The translations under genes and the position numbers were made by a program. Below are positions 34,696-43,124 of a DNA stretch of 64,000 nt, piece after piece. Each line of letters starts with the position of its first letter. The stretch's first letter is position 1. The stretch is from the NCBI GenBank assembly GCA_963774405.1, contig CAVZEV010000005.1:248001-312000 (forward strand), written 5' to 3'. Under the pieces are notes generated by a model. That model saw only the letters and a list, made by a program, of their open reading frames with translations, did not search any database and was not told where the DNA came from. The DNA is from VRUE01 sp963774405 (GTDB taxonomy: Bacteria > Actinomycetota > Thermoleophilia > Solirubrobacterales > 70-9).

Positions 34696-36540
34696 TCAGC
34701 GGCGTCGGCGGCGGCGGTGCTTCTTGACCCTGACGCACCTGAGCTTGTGCCGCACCCTCTTCTTCTTGAAGTGCTTGCGGCAGCGCAGCGGCTTGCGATG
34801 GTGTCTTGCCGGCGGCTTGGCGACCGGCGCCGGTGTGACCGCCGCCGGCAGGGGCGCGGCGGGCGGCGAAGAGGGTTCCGCCGGCGGGCAGCGCAGGGGG
34901 TTTTCGGCGCAGGTTTCCGCCACCGTCGCGAAGGCCTGCTCGCCCGCCTGGGTCGTCCCCGCGTTGTTGGTCGCGACCACGCGGACGTGGTAGGCGGTAC
35001 CGGCAGCGAGGGCACTCACATTGGCGCTGACCGCGGTGGCGACGTTGCCTTTCGGGGTCGGTGAGCAACTCTTGGTGGCGGCGCCGGTGAAGCCCGTGCT
35101 CTGGAAGCCGGCTTCGTCGATGTACTCGAAGTGGCAGTTGGAGATCTTGCCGCCCTTCGGGTTGACCGAGGCGGCCAGCGTCGCCGTCGTCTTGGTGATC
35201 GATTTCGCCGCTTCCGTCGTTGCTGCGGGCGGCAGCGGCGGCAGCGTTTCGAACGCCTGCGGACCGGCTTCGGCGGAGCCGCCGTGGTTGCCGACCTGGA
35301 TCCGGTAGTCGTAGGTCGTTGCGGGGGTGAGGCCGCTCACAGCAGCTGAGATCGTCGTGCTTTCCCGTTCCCCGACCAGCGCCGGGCAGGCCGCCGTTTT
35401 CGCGTTCACGTAGCCGTTGGCGAGGAAATCGGCATGGCTTGTGTATTCGAAGTGGCAGGTCTTCAGCACGTGCCCCTTGGGGTTGACCGTGGCGCGCAGC
35501 GTCGCTTCGACCTGCCCGACCGGGGACGGGGCGTTCGCCGCCGCGGTGGGCGTCGGTATCGAGTCGATCCGTTCGAAGGCCCAGAGCTGCTTGCCGCCGG
35601 GATCGCTGAGGTAGAGCTGGTGAGTGCTCGCGTTCACGGCGAGCTGGCCGGTCGCGGCTTCGACCAGCGAGGCGTGAAGGAGGCCGGTGCCGAAATCGTC
35701 GAGTTCGGCACCCGAGGAATCATAGGCGACGACGTGGTATTTGCCGCCGGCGAGATCGCCGACGAAGGTGTCGCCGTCCAGCGTGTCAACCGCGATCGCG
35801 GCCGCGCCTTCGCCGCTCTGCAGCGTCGATTCGTAGGCGTAGGTGCCCGCCGAGGGGGCGAGCTCGAGCACGCGGTCGCCGCCGCGGTCGACGACGTAGA
35901 GCTTGCCGGCGGCGCCGAGGGCGACCGCGGTCGGTTCGCCCAGGCCTCCGCCGGGACAATCGCCACAGGTGATCGTGCCTTCGAGGGCACCGGCGGAGTC
36001 GAAGACCTGGATGCTGTGGGCGCTGCTGTTGGGGAAATAGACGTGGCCCGAGGAGTCGGCGGCCAGCGTCGTTGCGAATGAGGCGGCCGGGGCGAACGAG
36101 GTGCCAAGTACGCCCGAGGACGAGAAGCTGCTCAGCTCCGACGTGCCTTTTTGCCCAAACGGCGTCATCCCTTCGGTCTGGTAGGCGAATACGCCGTGCG
36201 TCACCGGATTGACCGCGACGGCGACGAAGAAATCCGCTCCTCCGGTGGTGAAGGGCGAGCTCGCGGTCGGCGTGCCGTCCGCTTCGAGCTGCTCGACCTC
36301 GCCCGGGCTGAGGTTGATCAGGCTCTTGCTCAGCTCGGCGACGTAGATCTCTTCGCTGCTCTGGTCGACGGCGACGCCGGTTGGGACGTCCGCCGCCAGC
36401 GAGATCGTCGGTGCCGAGGAATCCACCTGGTAGCCGGGAGCGGCACCCGCGGCCGGAGCCTGAAGGGCCAGCATCGCGGCCAGGCAGAACAGCGCCGCTC
36501 CGAGTCGAAAGCGCGCGCGCGAAAACGTTGGTCTGGACAT
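34696..36540 (-). CDS. Secreted NHL-repeat / fibronectin-III protein with basic tail
   Basis: About 614 residues from ATG 36540 (SD GGGAGG, 3 bases away). The signal sequence is FRLGAALFCLAAMLALQAPA. An NHL-type propeller (DVPTGVAVDQSSEEIYVAEL; GEPTAVALGAAGKLYVVDRG) comes first. Two FN3-like domains follow with the NPKG motif (ATLRATVNPKGHVLKTCHFE; ATLAASVNPKGGKISNCHFE). A proline-rich linker leads to a C-terminal Arg/Lys/His tail ending in HRRRRRR. The architecture is like gene A but shorter. It has its own promoter and terminator. Confidence 0.82.
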   Translation of the reverse strand: MSRPTFSRARFRLGAALFCLAAMLALQAPAAGAAPGYQVDSSAPTISLAADVPTGVAVDQSSEEIYVAELSKSLINLSPGEVEQLEADGTPTASSPFTTGGADFFVAVAVNPVTHGVFAYQTEGMTPFGQKGTSELSSFSSSGVLGTSFAPAASFATTLAADSSGHVYFPNSSAHSIQVFDSAGALEGTITCGDCPGGGLGEPTAVALGAAGKLYVVDRGGDRVLELAPSAGTYAYESTLQSGEGAAAIAVDTLDGDTFVGDLAGGKYHVVAYDSSGAELDDFGTGLLHASLVEAATGQLAVNASTHQLYLSDPGGKQLWAFERIDSIPTPTAAANAPSPVGQVEATLRATVNPKGHVLKTCHFEYTSHADFLANGYVNAKTAACPALVGERESTTISAAVSGLTPATTYDYRIQVGNHGGSAEAGPQAFETLPPLPPAATTEAAKSITKTTATLAASVNPKGGKISNCHFEYIDEAGFQSTGFTGAATKSCSPTPKGNVATAVSANVSALAAGTAYHVRVVATNNAGTTQAGEQAFATVAETCAENPLRCPPAEPSSPPAAPLPAAVTPAPVAKPPARHHRKPLRCRKHFKKKRVRHKLRCVRVKKHRRRRRR

Positions 36541-36617
36541 CGACCTCCCTACCTCCCCTGCGTTGCGAACTGGGTCGTTTACGTCCGGGACCAAGCGCCA
36601 AGGTAGCGCATCGCCGC

Positions 36618-37256
36618 TCAGTCGCCAAGCTCGGCGCGGAGCGCCGAGAGCTCACTGCGCAGCTCGCCGACCTCGCGCTCGAGGCGGGTGAGCCGGTCCT
36701 CGGCGGGAGTGAGCTCCTCGACCGCCGCAGCCGCGGGCTCGGCGCTCTCGACAGCCGGCTCACGCGGCGCGATGCCACCGCCGAGCAGCTGCTCGTAGCG
36801 ATCCTCCTTCTGCCCCGGCCGGCGCTCGTGGCGGGCGACCTGACCGCGCTCGACCAGGCGCTCGAGTGCCTCCTGGACGGCACCGAGATCGGCGAAGTCG
36901 TGCAGCCGCTGACCGCGCTGCTTCAGCTCGCCCGGCGTCTGCGGCCCGCGCAACATCAGCACCGCAAGCAGCGAGACCTCGGCGTCGTCGAGGCCGAAGG
37001 CCTGGTCGAGCAGGTGGCGGTACTTGCGCGCCCGGCTGCCGGCGCCGCTGGCGAGGCGGGTCCAGCCGCTTAATGCGAGCCGGCGCAGCGCCTCGACCAC
37101 GGTCTGCTCGTCGTAGTCGACGACCGGCTCGCGGTTGGTCGACTGGTTGCAGGCGAGGCGCAACGCGTTGAGCGAGAGCGGGTAGACATCGGGCGTCGTG
37201 CGCTGCTTCTCGACCAAGCAGCCGAGCACGCGGATCTCTACGGCGTCGGGCTCCAT
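36618..37256 (-). CDS. YceH/DUF480-family protein
   Basis: 212 residues. The N-terminal double winged-helix pattern of DUF480 is clear: VEIRVLGCLVEKQRTTPDVY, PLSLNALRLACNQSTNREPV, and LLAVLMLRGPQTPGELKQRG. It ends with a coiled coil (EDRLTRLEREVGELRSELSA). The family is conserved but functionally uncharacterised. A monocistronic arrangement is likely. Confidence 0.88.
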   Translation of the reverse strand: MEPDAVEIRVLGCLVEKQRTTPDVYPLSLNALRLACNQSTNREPVVDYDEQTVVEALRRLALSGWTRLASGAGSRARKYRHLLDQAFGLDDAEVSLLAVLMLRGPQTPGELKQRGQRLHDFADLGAVQEALERLVERGQVARHERRPGQKEDRYEQLLGGGIAPREPAVESAEPAAAAVEELTPAEDRLTRLEREVGELRSELSALRAELGD

Positions 37257-37283
37257 CGCGGACGCAATCCTACGTGCGCAGGA

Positions 37284-38742
37284 TCAGTCCAGGCCCAGAT
37301 GGAGCTGTCCGAGGTCGATCAGGTCAACGTCCTCGCGGGTGGCGGCCCGCTCGACCAAGGCCTGCTTGAAGCCGCTCTTGGAGAAGAGCAGGATGCGCGG
37401 ACCGTTCGCGGCGAAGCGGGCGCCGGCCTGGCGCAGTGCCGGCAGCTTGAACCGCTCGAGGTCGTCGAGGACGTTGCCGGCCATCTTCTTCGTGGTCCAC
37501 TTGCACTCGCCGACCAGCGTGACCCGCGAGCGAGCCGAGGCGACGATGTCGATCTCCTCGCTGCCTCGCGAACCGTCTGCGCGCAAGCGATCCAGGGCCC
37601 GGCCCCACCAGGGGCCAACCTGAGTTGCTTCCCTGCCCATGGTGCGGCGTACCCAACGGCGGCAGACGCGCTCGAACACCGGGGCCACGTGATCGGCCAG
37701 CGCCGGCGCGACCTCGGCGTCGTAGTGATCGCCTGGGCTGAGGCCGGCGCGGAGACTCTCCTGAAAGGGGAAGACGAAGCGAAACCAGAAGCGGAGGAAG
37801 TCGTCACGGAGGCGGTAGCGCAGCTCGCGCTCAGCGGTGAGCGGGGAGCGCTTCTCGACCAGCTGCATCCTCACCAGCTCGACGAGATAGGGGCTTAGTG
37901 AGGAATGGGAGCTGCCCAAGGCGGCGGTCAGGTCATCCATCCCCCGCTCGCGGGTCGCGAGCTCCTCCAGAAGCGAGAAATAGGTGCCGGGGCGGCGAAA
38001 CTCCTCCTCGAGGATCTCGCGCGGATCGTTAAAGAGAGGGCCGCGATGATCGAGCACCGACTCGCACAGCGCCGGCGCGCAGGCTGCCGCGGCGACCCAA
38101 CTCAGTCAGGTACATCGGCATCCCGCCGCTCACCGCGAACCGTTCGATCCCGCTCTGCGGCGACTCGTCCGGGAGGAAAGGCCGGGCGCCCGGGAACGAA
38201 AGCGGTTCGACCGAGAGCGGATCGAGCCGTCCCCGCAGCGGGCTGCGCTCGGCGAGCAGACCCTGCATCTGCGCGATGTGCGAGCCGCAGAGAATCAGCT
38301 TGAGCCGTGAGGCGTCGCGCTCTTCCTCGATAACGGCCTGAACACCGGTGAGCACCTCGCGGCGCGGACTCTCGGTGCCGGGGAGGAGGTAGGGAAACTC
38401 GTCGATCGCAACCAGGACCCGATCGCGAGCGCTCAGCCGGTAGAGGACGCGGAAGAGGGAGGGCAGATCGGGTAGGTCGGGCCTGAGGCCGAGGTGGGGC
38501 TCCAGCGCCTCGGCGAAGCGAGAGAGCTGGCGACCGGGGGCGCCCTGATCGGCGACCAGAACCAGGGCAGGCTTGCCATGGGCGAAGGCGCGAAGCAACC
38601 ATGACTTGCCGACGCGACGGCGACCGTAGAGGGCTAACCCATCGCGGTCCTTGCCGTCCCACCAGCGGCGCAGGCTCCCGAGGTCGCTATCGCGGCCCCG
38701 GAACTGGTCGCGGGCGGGCCATTCGTAGGCGTCCACCTTCAT
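37284..38742 (-). pseudogene. AAA ATPase of the archaeal-type DUF234 family, frameshifted
   Basis: The N-terminal part from ATG 38742 holds Walker A GRRRVGKSWLL, Walker B VLVAIDEFPYLL and SGGMPMYLTELGRRG. The rest, in another frame, continues ESVLDHRGPLFNDPREILEE. It has a winged helix and a C-terminal DUF234 nuclease-like region with a PD-(D/E)xK-type pattern (SEEIDIVASAR..GECKW). The shift falls between about 38060 and 38100. When intact these proteins couple a KAP/AAA ATPase to a restriction-like domain, probably for defence or DNA repair (inference). An inverted repeat sits just upstream at 38747. Confidence 0.75.
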
Positions 38743-38746
38743 GGAT

Positions 38747-38771
38747 AAGCTAGCCTAGCATAGGCTGGCTT
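38747..38771. promoter_or_regulatory. Inverted repeat upstream of the AAA ATPase gene
   Basis: AAGCTAGCCTA (38747-38757) and TAGGCTGGCTT (38761-38771) pair over 11 bases with one mismatch and a 3-base centre. It lies 4 bases upstream of the ATG and may be an operator or an RNA hairpin blocking the start. Confidence 0.4.
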
Positions 38772-38785
38772 AGCGTAAATAGGGC

Positions 38786-39352
38786 TCAGTGCCGGTCGGG
38801 GCGGTCCGGGTAGATCTCGTCGATCGTGATCAGGGCGCGGTAGGGGGCGTTCGCCGCGGCTTCGATCTTCGCCGCGGCGCCGGCGAGACGATCGACGACG
38901 CCGACCACGCCGGCGACCTCGAGGCCCTGCTCGGCGATCCGCTCGATCGCGCTCGCGGTCGAGCCGCCGGTGGTGACCGTGTCCTCGACCACCAGGCAGC
39001 GCGCGCCCTCGCTGACCGGGCCCTCGACCCAGCGCTGCAGGCCGTGCTGCTTGCGCTCGCCGCGGACGAAGAAACCGAGCAGGCCGGCGCCGGCGGGAAC
39101 CGCGAGCGCGGCGCAGGAGGGTGGGATCGCCGCCGTCGCCGGGCCGCCGACGGCGGTGGCACCGAGCTCGGCGGCCAGGGCCGCGATCAGCTCGCCGGCG
39201 GCGAGGAACCCGGCTGGGCGCAGCAGGGCGCGGCGGGCGTCGACGTAGTACTGCGCGGTCGCGCCGCTGGCGAGCGTCACCTCACCGAGAATCAGCGAGT
39301 GCTCGCGCAGCTCGGCGAGCAGGGTCTCCTTGGCGGCTGCGAGGTCGGCCAT
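38786..39352 (-). CDS. pyrE: Orotate phosphoribosyltransferase
   Basis: Forms OMP from orotate and PRPP in pyrimidine synthesis. 188 residues from MADLAAAKETLL (39352), with another ATG 3 codons upstream. The PRPP-binding signature is CLVVEDTVTTGGST. The substrate loop region has FVRGERKQHGLQRWVEG, and the N-terminal part has GEVTLASGATAQYYVD. Length and motifs are typical. The gene appears monocistronic, downstream of the epimerase gene. Confidence 0.92.
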   Translation of the reverse strand: MADLAAAKETLLAELREHSLILGEVTLASGATAQYYVDARRALLRPAGFLAAGELIAALAAELGATAVGGPATAAIPPSCAALAVPAGAGLLGFFVRGERKQHGLQRWVEGPVSEGARCLVVEDTVTTGGSTASAIERIAEQGLEVAGVVGVVDRLAGAAAKIEAAANAPYRALITIDEIYPDRPDRH

Positions 39353-39388
39353 GCGGCGCACATCCTACGAGTCGCCGGCGCCGGCGAG

Positions 39389-40330
39389 CTACCCGCGCAC
39401 CGCCGGATCGGCGAAGCCCTGGCGCCAGCTCGGATAGCGCGGCTGCCAGCCGAGCTCGCGCTTGGCCTTGGCGTTGGTAGCGCCGCGCTGCTCGGTCGCC
39501 ATTGCCGCGGCGGGGGTTCCGGCGAGCAGGCGGGCGAGCCACACGGGCACGCGCCGCGGCCTCTTCGCCCCCACCGCCCGGGCGAAGACCGGCGCCCACT
39601 CGCTCAGCGGTGCCGGCTCGTCGTCGACCACGTTGTAGACGCCGGGCTCACCGCGCTCGACCGCGGCCACCGTGGCGCTCGCCGCGTCCTCAACCTGGAC
39701 GAAGGAGAAGATTCCCGTGCCCTTGCCGACGACCGGCATCCGCCGCTTGTGGAAGTCCTCGGTCTGGGAGCCGTCGCGGTCGTAGTAGGTGCCGGGGCCG
39801 TAGAGCCAGCCGTAGCGCAGCACGACCCCCTCCAGCCCCTCCGCGCCGATCACCTGCCGCTCGAGCTCGGCCAGCGCCCTGCCGGCCTCGCCGAATGGGC
39901 CGGGCGCCGGGGGGAAGGCCGGGGCGTCCTCGTCCTTCACCCAGTCGCCCTCGGCCGCGTAGAAGAAGGCGACGCTCTCGGCGATCAGCCGGCGCGCGCC
40001 GGCCGCCTTCGCCGCCGCAACCAGATTGCGCGTTCCGTCGATGCGGAGGCGGTTGGTCGGCGCCAGCGCCTGCTTGGACTTGGGGTCGAGCCGCGGCGGC
40101 AGCGCGGTCAACTCGTGGATCACGACCTCGGGAGCCGCGGCGCGAACCGCGCCCTCCAGCGCCGCCGCGTCGAAGACGTCGCAGACGACGGCTTCCGCGC
40201 CCGCCGCGCGGATCGCCTCCGCGTTCTCCTCGCGCCGCGTCATCCCGGTCACCTCGTAACCCGCCGCCAGTAGCTGACGGACCAATGGGCGGCCGATCGC
40301 TCCGCTCGCTCCCGCAACGAAGACCTTCAT
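39389..40330 (-). CDS. NAD-dependent epimerase/dehydratase family protein (extended SDR)
   Basis: 313 residues. The N-terminal NAD-binding motif is MKVFVAGASGAIGRPLV (GxxGxxG). ESVAFFYAAEGDWVKDEDAP holds an atypical active site: no clear YxxxK follows, only AGRALAELERQV. VVLRYGWLYGPGTYYDRDG is typical of NmrA/epimerase-like enzymes. The substrate is unknown, and it could be an atypical SDR acting as a quinone or nucleotide-sugar enzyme. ATG 40330. Confidence 0.82.
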   Translation of the reverse strand: MKVFVAGASGAIGRPLVRQLLAAGYEVTGMTRREENAEAIRAAGAEAVVCDVFDAAALEGAVRAAAPEVVIHELTALPPRLDPKSKQALAPTNRLRIDGTRNLVAAAKAAGARRLIAESVAFFYAAEGDWVKDEDAPAFPPAPGPFGEAGRALAELERQVIGAEGLEGVVLRYGWLYGPGTYYDRDGSQTEDFHKRRMPVVGKGTGIFSFVQVEDAASATVAAVERGEPGVYNVVDDEPAPLSEWAPVFARAVGAKRPRRVPVWLARLLAGTPAAAMATEQRGATNAKAKRELGWQPRYPSWRQGFADPAVRG

Positions 40331-40340
40331 CCCATACCTC

Positions 40341-40757
40341 CTACTCGTGAGTTGCCGCGTTCAGCCTTTCCGATACCCGTGCCAGCCAGGCGGCAACGAC
40401 GGCACCGAGGGCGATCGCGAGCGTGTCGCCCCAGCCACGCTCCTCGCTCTTCGCCTCGCCGGTGTCGAAGACGTGGTTGATCGCGTGAATGCCGTACCAG
40501 AGCGCTCCCAGCCAGAGGATCGGCGCCCGCCACGAGGCACGCCAGATCGCGATAGCCACGGCGATCCCATAGGCCAACATGAACGCCCCCACGTCACCGA
40601 CGTAGTGCGAGTTCTCGATCCCGTAATGCCCGATCTGGTCGAAGAACGTGTCCGGCGCGACCAGCGCCATCCCCCCGGTGACGATGTGCCAAGCGGCGAT
40701 CACGGCGAGGACCACTTTCAGGGCTCTCTCGCTCAGCAAAGGCTGCGATCCGCTCAA
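40341..40757 (-). CDS. Four-helix membrane protein
   Basis: 138 residues from a TTG at 40757 that overlaps the previous stop (TTGA). Four hydrophobic segments are seen (LKVVLAVIAAWHIVTGGMAL, GAFMLAYGIAVAIAIW, APILWLGALWYGIHAINHVF, TLAIALGAVVAAWLARV). It resembles DUF4345/DoxX-like small membrane proteins; the function is unknown. It is coupled to the upstream winged-helix ORF, which might regulate it. Confidence 0.7.
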   Translation of the reverse strand: MSGSQPLLSERALKVVLAVIAAWHIVTGGMALVAPDTFFDQIGHYGIENSHYVGDVGAFMLAYGIAVAIAIWRASWRAPILWLGALWYGIHAINHVFDTGEAKSEERGWGDTLAIALGAVVAAWLARVSERLNAATHE

Positions 40758-40972
40758 AACTGTGTCCCCTCGTTGAGGATGTCCATGTACTCGCCGTACA
40801 CGTAGGTCTTGCCCCGCGACTTGCCCGTCACCTCGCGCAGTATCCCGAGTTCCTCGAGCCTGGAAACGGCAGCGTAGACGGGTGGCTCCGACAGGGCCAA
40901 CTGCTCGGCCGCGCTCGGCGCTTTGACCACCACCCGCTTTATCGCCAGATCGTGAACGCGTGCGGAGCGCAA
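40754..40972 (-). CDS. Winged-helix ORF resembling the C-terminus of Fic proteins
   Basis: From a TTG at 40972 about 72 residues read SARVHDLAIKRVVVKAPSAA, then YAAVSRLEELGILREVTGKS and YVYGEYMDILNEG. This matches the C-terminal winged helix of Fic-family proteins, but no Fic catalytic motif (HPFxxGNGR) is present. It is either a remnant of a fic gene or a free-standing regulator. The frame stays open to 41032 without a better start. The TGA overlaps the membrane-protein start. Confidence 0.5.
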   Translation of the reverse strand: MRSARVHDLAIKRVVVKAPSAAEQLALSEPPVYAAVSRLEELGILREVTGKSRGKTYVYGEYMDILNEGTQF

Positions 40973-41000
40973 TAGGAGCCCGATCGAATTGACCCCGTGC

Positions 41001-41032
41001 TTACTAAAGGATAAGGCGATATCGCTTAGTAA
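41001..41032. promoter_or_regulatory. Nested palindromes upstream of the winged-helix ORF
   Basis: TTACTAA (41001-41007) and TTAGTAA (41026-41032) form an outer inverted repeat around the perfect palindrome GCGATATCGC (41016-41025). It is AT-rich compared with the surroundings, so it is a good operator candidate for the adjacent winged-helix protein. Confidence 0.45.
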
Positions 41033-41055
41033 GTTCGGGCGAGCCCAGCGATCGC

Positions 41056-42027
41056 TTAGAAGACGAAGATGCTCTCGCCGAAGTGGAGCTGTTCGTAGAT
41101 CCGCGGCTGGTCGGCGATGAAGGTGCGCACGCAGCCGTGGCTGGCGGCGTAGGTCGGCACTTCGGCGTAGCCGTGGACCGCGTAGCCGTTGTGCCAGTAG
41201 AAGGAGTAGTACATGCCCTCGGAGTTGTAGCCCGGTTCCTGGCGGTAGAAGCTGTAGTGGCCGGTGACGGTCGGGGTCGAGGGCTTGCCGGTCGAGACCG
41301 GGTAGATCGCGAAGGGCTTGTCGCCCTTGGCGAGGACGAGGACCTGCTTGTCGAGCGGCACCTCGGCGTGTTCGCCGGCGCTCGGGTACTTGACGTGGTA
41401 GCCGCCGCGGCCGCCGAAGACGCTCTTGACCAGGCCCCTGCCGGCGCGCTCGGTGCGCGCCTGGCCGTTGACCTTGCGGTAGGCGAGAACCTCGCGGCCG
41501 GTGCGCCCGTCGAAGCACTTGCCGCCGCCGGCGTTGTAGCCGAGCTTCGCCATCGCCTGCTTGAAGCCGCCGACGACCTTGCCGCACTGGCCCGGGTGCA
41601 GGGCGGGGAAGCTGACGCGCCAGCTCTTGCGCACGGTGCTGTCGCCGCCGAGGGCGGCGGTGGCGACGTGCTTGGCCGCCGCGGCGTACTTGCCGTCCTC
41701 GCGGACGACGATCGAGGCGCTGAAGCTGCCGGCGCCGCCCTTGCCGGGCTGGACCGCGGCCTGGCGGGCGAGCAGCTTGTGGCCGTTGAGGTAGAAGGTG
41801 ACCTGGACGTGCTGGCCGGGGATGAAGGGCGTGACCGTGCCGTTGACCGGCACCGTGTCGTAGATGCCGGCCTTGCCGCCGTGCAGGTGCCCGACCTTGA
41901 TCGAGACCGTCGCGTCCGGCGGCCCGCTGGGCTTCGCCGGCACAGGCGCCGCGGCGAACGAGGCCGGTGCCGCTGCCAGCGCAAGCAGGGCGAAGACAAT
42001 CAGGGCGGGACCGAGACGGCGACTCAC
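41056..42027 (-). CDS. L,D-transpeptidase (YkuD domain), secreted
   Basis: 323 residues. The signal peptide is RRLGPALIVFALLALAAAPA. The central LHPGQCGKVVGGFKQAMAKL and GYNAGGGKCFDGRTGREVLA resemble a peptidoglycan-binding repeat. The C-terminal YkuD domain has HGYAEVPTYAASHGCVRTFI with the catalytic H-x(n)-SHGCVR cysteine. It makes 3-3 cross-links in peptidoglycan and is extracytoplasmic. A bidirectional promoter region with the inverted repeat AAGGGTCA/TGACCCTT (42065-42102) lies upstream. Confidence 0.9.
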   Translation of the reverse strand: MSRRLGPALIVFALLALAAAPASFAAAPVPAKPSGPPDATVSIKVGHLHGGKAGIYDTVPVNGTVTPFIPGQHVQVTFYLNGHKLLARQAAVQPGKGGAGSFSASIVVREDGKYAAAAKHVATAALGGDSTVRKSWRVSFPALHPGQCGKVVGGFKQAMAKLGYNAGGGKCFDGRTGREVLAYRKVNGQARTERAGRGLVKSVFGGRGGYHVKYPSAGEHAEVPLDKQVLVLAKGDKPFAIYPVSTGKPSTPTVTGHYSFYRQEPGYNSEGMYYSFYWHNGYAVHGYAEVPTYAASHGCVRTFIADQPRIYEQLHFGESIFVF

Positions 42028-42138
42028 GGGTCGATTCTTACCGATCGCGCGGTCGGGGTGACAAAAGGGTCAATTCTTTGTCAAATAAGAGAGATGACCC
42101 TTGACTTACCGGATGCCGCCAATACGTTTCGGCGCAGC

Positions 42139-42229
42139 GGAGGGTGAAGCTGCGAGGTCGCAGCGAATGATTGACAGTCACGAGTCCGGTGTCCGTCCGG
42201 ATGGGGTTCGAGTCCCCCGCCCTCCGCCA
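42139..42229 (+). tRNA. tRNA-like sequence, class II, selC-like, anticodon arm poorly formed
   Basis: About 91 bases including CCA. The acceptor GGAGGGT pairs with GCCCTCC (extendable to 8 bp). An unusually strong 6-bp D stem GCTGCG-AGGT-CGCAGC, with a tetraloop as in tRNA-Sec, comes next. A long variable arm TCCGG-TGTCCGT-CCGGA and the T arm GGGG-TTCGAGT-CCCC follow. The anticodon stem is weak: the best fold is TGA-TTGACAG-TCA, giving GAC rather than TCA. A weak TTGACT-N16-TACGTT promoter lies just upstream, and a terminator at 42382 follows. It could be a divergent tRNA-Sec/Ser or a tRNA relic. The rest of 42028-42413 has no gene. Confidence 0.45.
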
Positions 42230-42381
42230 ATCGTGTCGCGAACGCAAAGGACGATCGAGGTGCAACGTCAAGCGGCCTGTGGGGTGGTGCCCGCCAATGC
42301 GATTTGCCTTTGCGACGCGGCCGAAGTCAAGTCATGAGATTGCTAGGCTCTATCTCGACTGTCAATCGTTCGCTGCACCTA

Positions 42382-42408
42382 ACGGCCCGCGCTGCGGGCC
42401 GTTTCTTT
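42382..42408 (+). terminator. Intrinsic terminator after the tRNA-like gene
   Basis: ACGGCCCGC-GCT-GCGGGCCGT followed by TTCTTT on the plus strand. The convergent protease gene ends at 42414, so the hairpin may serve the rightward tRNA-like transcript, with little T-tract for the leftward one. Confidence 0.7.
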
Positions 42409-42413
42409 GCCCG

Positions 42414-43124
42414 CTACTGCCCGAGCAGCGCCACCGAGTTGTTCAGCATGTGCAGCAGGATTCCCGGCCAGATCGAGCCGGTCTTCTCGTAGAGCAGGGC
42501 GAGGATGAAGCCGAAGACCATCAATGGCGGCACGGCGCTGACTCCGGTCGTCGCGTGCAGGCCGCCGAAGATCAGGCCGCTGAGGAGCGCTGCGGCGATC
42601 CTCGGCCAGCGCTCGCGCAGGCCGCCGAAGAGAAAGCCGCGGAAGCAGACCTCCTCGCTGACGGGCGCTGCGATCACGATCAGCAGCACCTGCACCGGGA
42701 CCGTGCCGAAGTTTTCGGCGATGTCCTTCTGGTGCGGCGCCCCGAAGACCGCCGTGTAGGCGATCGCGAAGACGAGGTAGGCGCCGACCGCGGCGAACAT
42801 CCACTTGATCGCGCCCGGGCGGAAGCGGCGCAGGCCTAGGCGAGACAGGGCCTGGCGCACCGTGGCGCCGCGGACGGCGGCGATCGCGATCGGCACCAGC
42901 AGGAAGCCCAGCGCGGTGGCCAGCTGCACGACGGCGTTTGCCGCATCGCTCAGTTCGCCGCCGGAGGGCGGGTTGTCGATGATCAGCGCCGGAACCGAGA
43001 GCACGATCCCCGTGCCGATTGCCAGCAGCACGCCCAGGAGCGCAGCCCATGGCCCCCAATTCGCATACGGAAAGTCGAGCCGGGAGGGCTGCCCGACTCC
43101 CCCCACCTCTAAGTTGGTCGCCAT
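42414..43124 (-). CDS. CPBP-family intramembrane metalloprotease
   Basis: About 236 residues from ATG 43124. There are multiple membrane helices and the three CPBP motifs: APVSEEVCFRGFLFGG (EExxxR), GGLHATTG (FxxxH-like), and HMLNNSVAL (HxxxN). These bind the catalytic metal in the membrane. Members process prenylated peptides or act in immunity. Its start codon overlaps that of the divergent mscS-like gene (CATG at 43122-43125), so each gene's leader lies in the other's coding sequence or beyond. Confidence 0.88.
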   Translation of the reverse strand: MATNLEVGGVGQPSRLDFPYANWGPWAALLGVLLAIGTGIVLSVPALIIDNPPSGGELSDAANAVVQLATALGFLLVPIAIAAVRGATVRQALSRLGLRRFRPGAIKWMFAAVGAYLVFAIAYTAVFGAPHQKDIAENFGTVPVQVLLIVIAAPVSEEVCFRGFLFGGLRERWPRIAAALLSGLIFGGLHATTGVSAVPPLMVFGFILALLYEKTGSIWPGILLHMLNNSVALLGQ

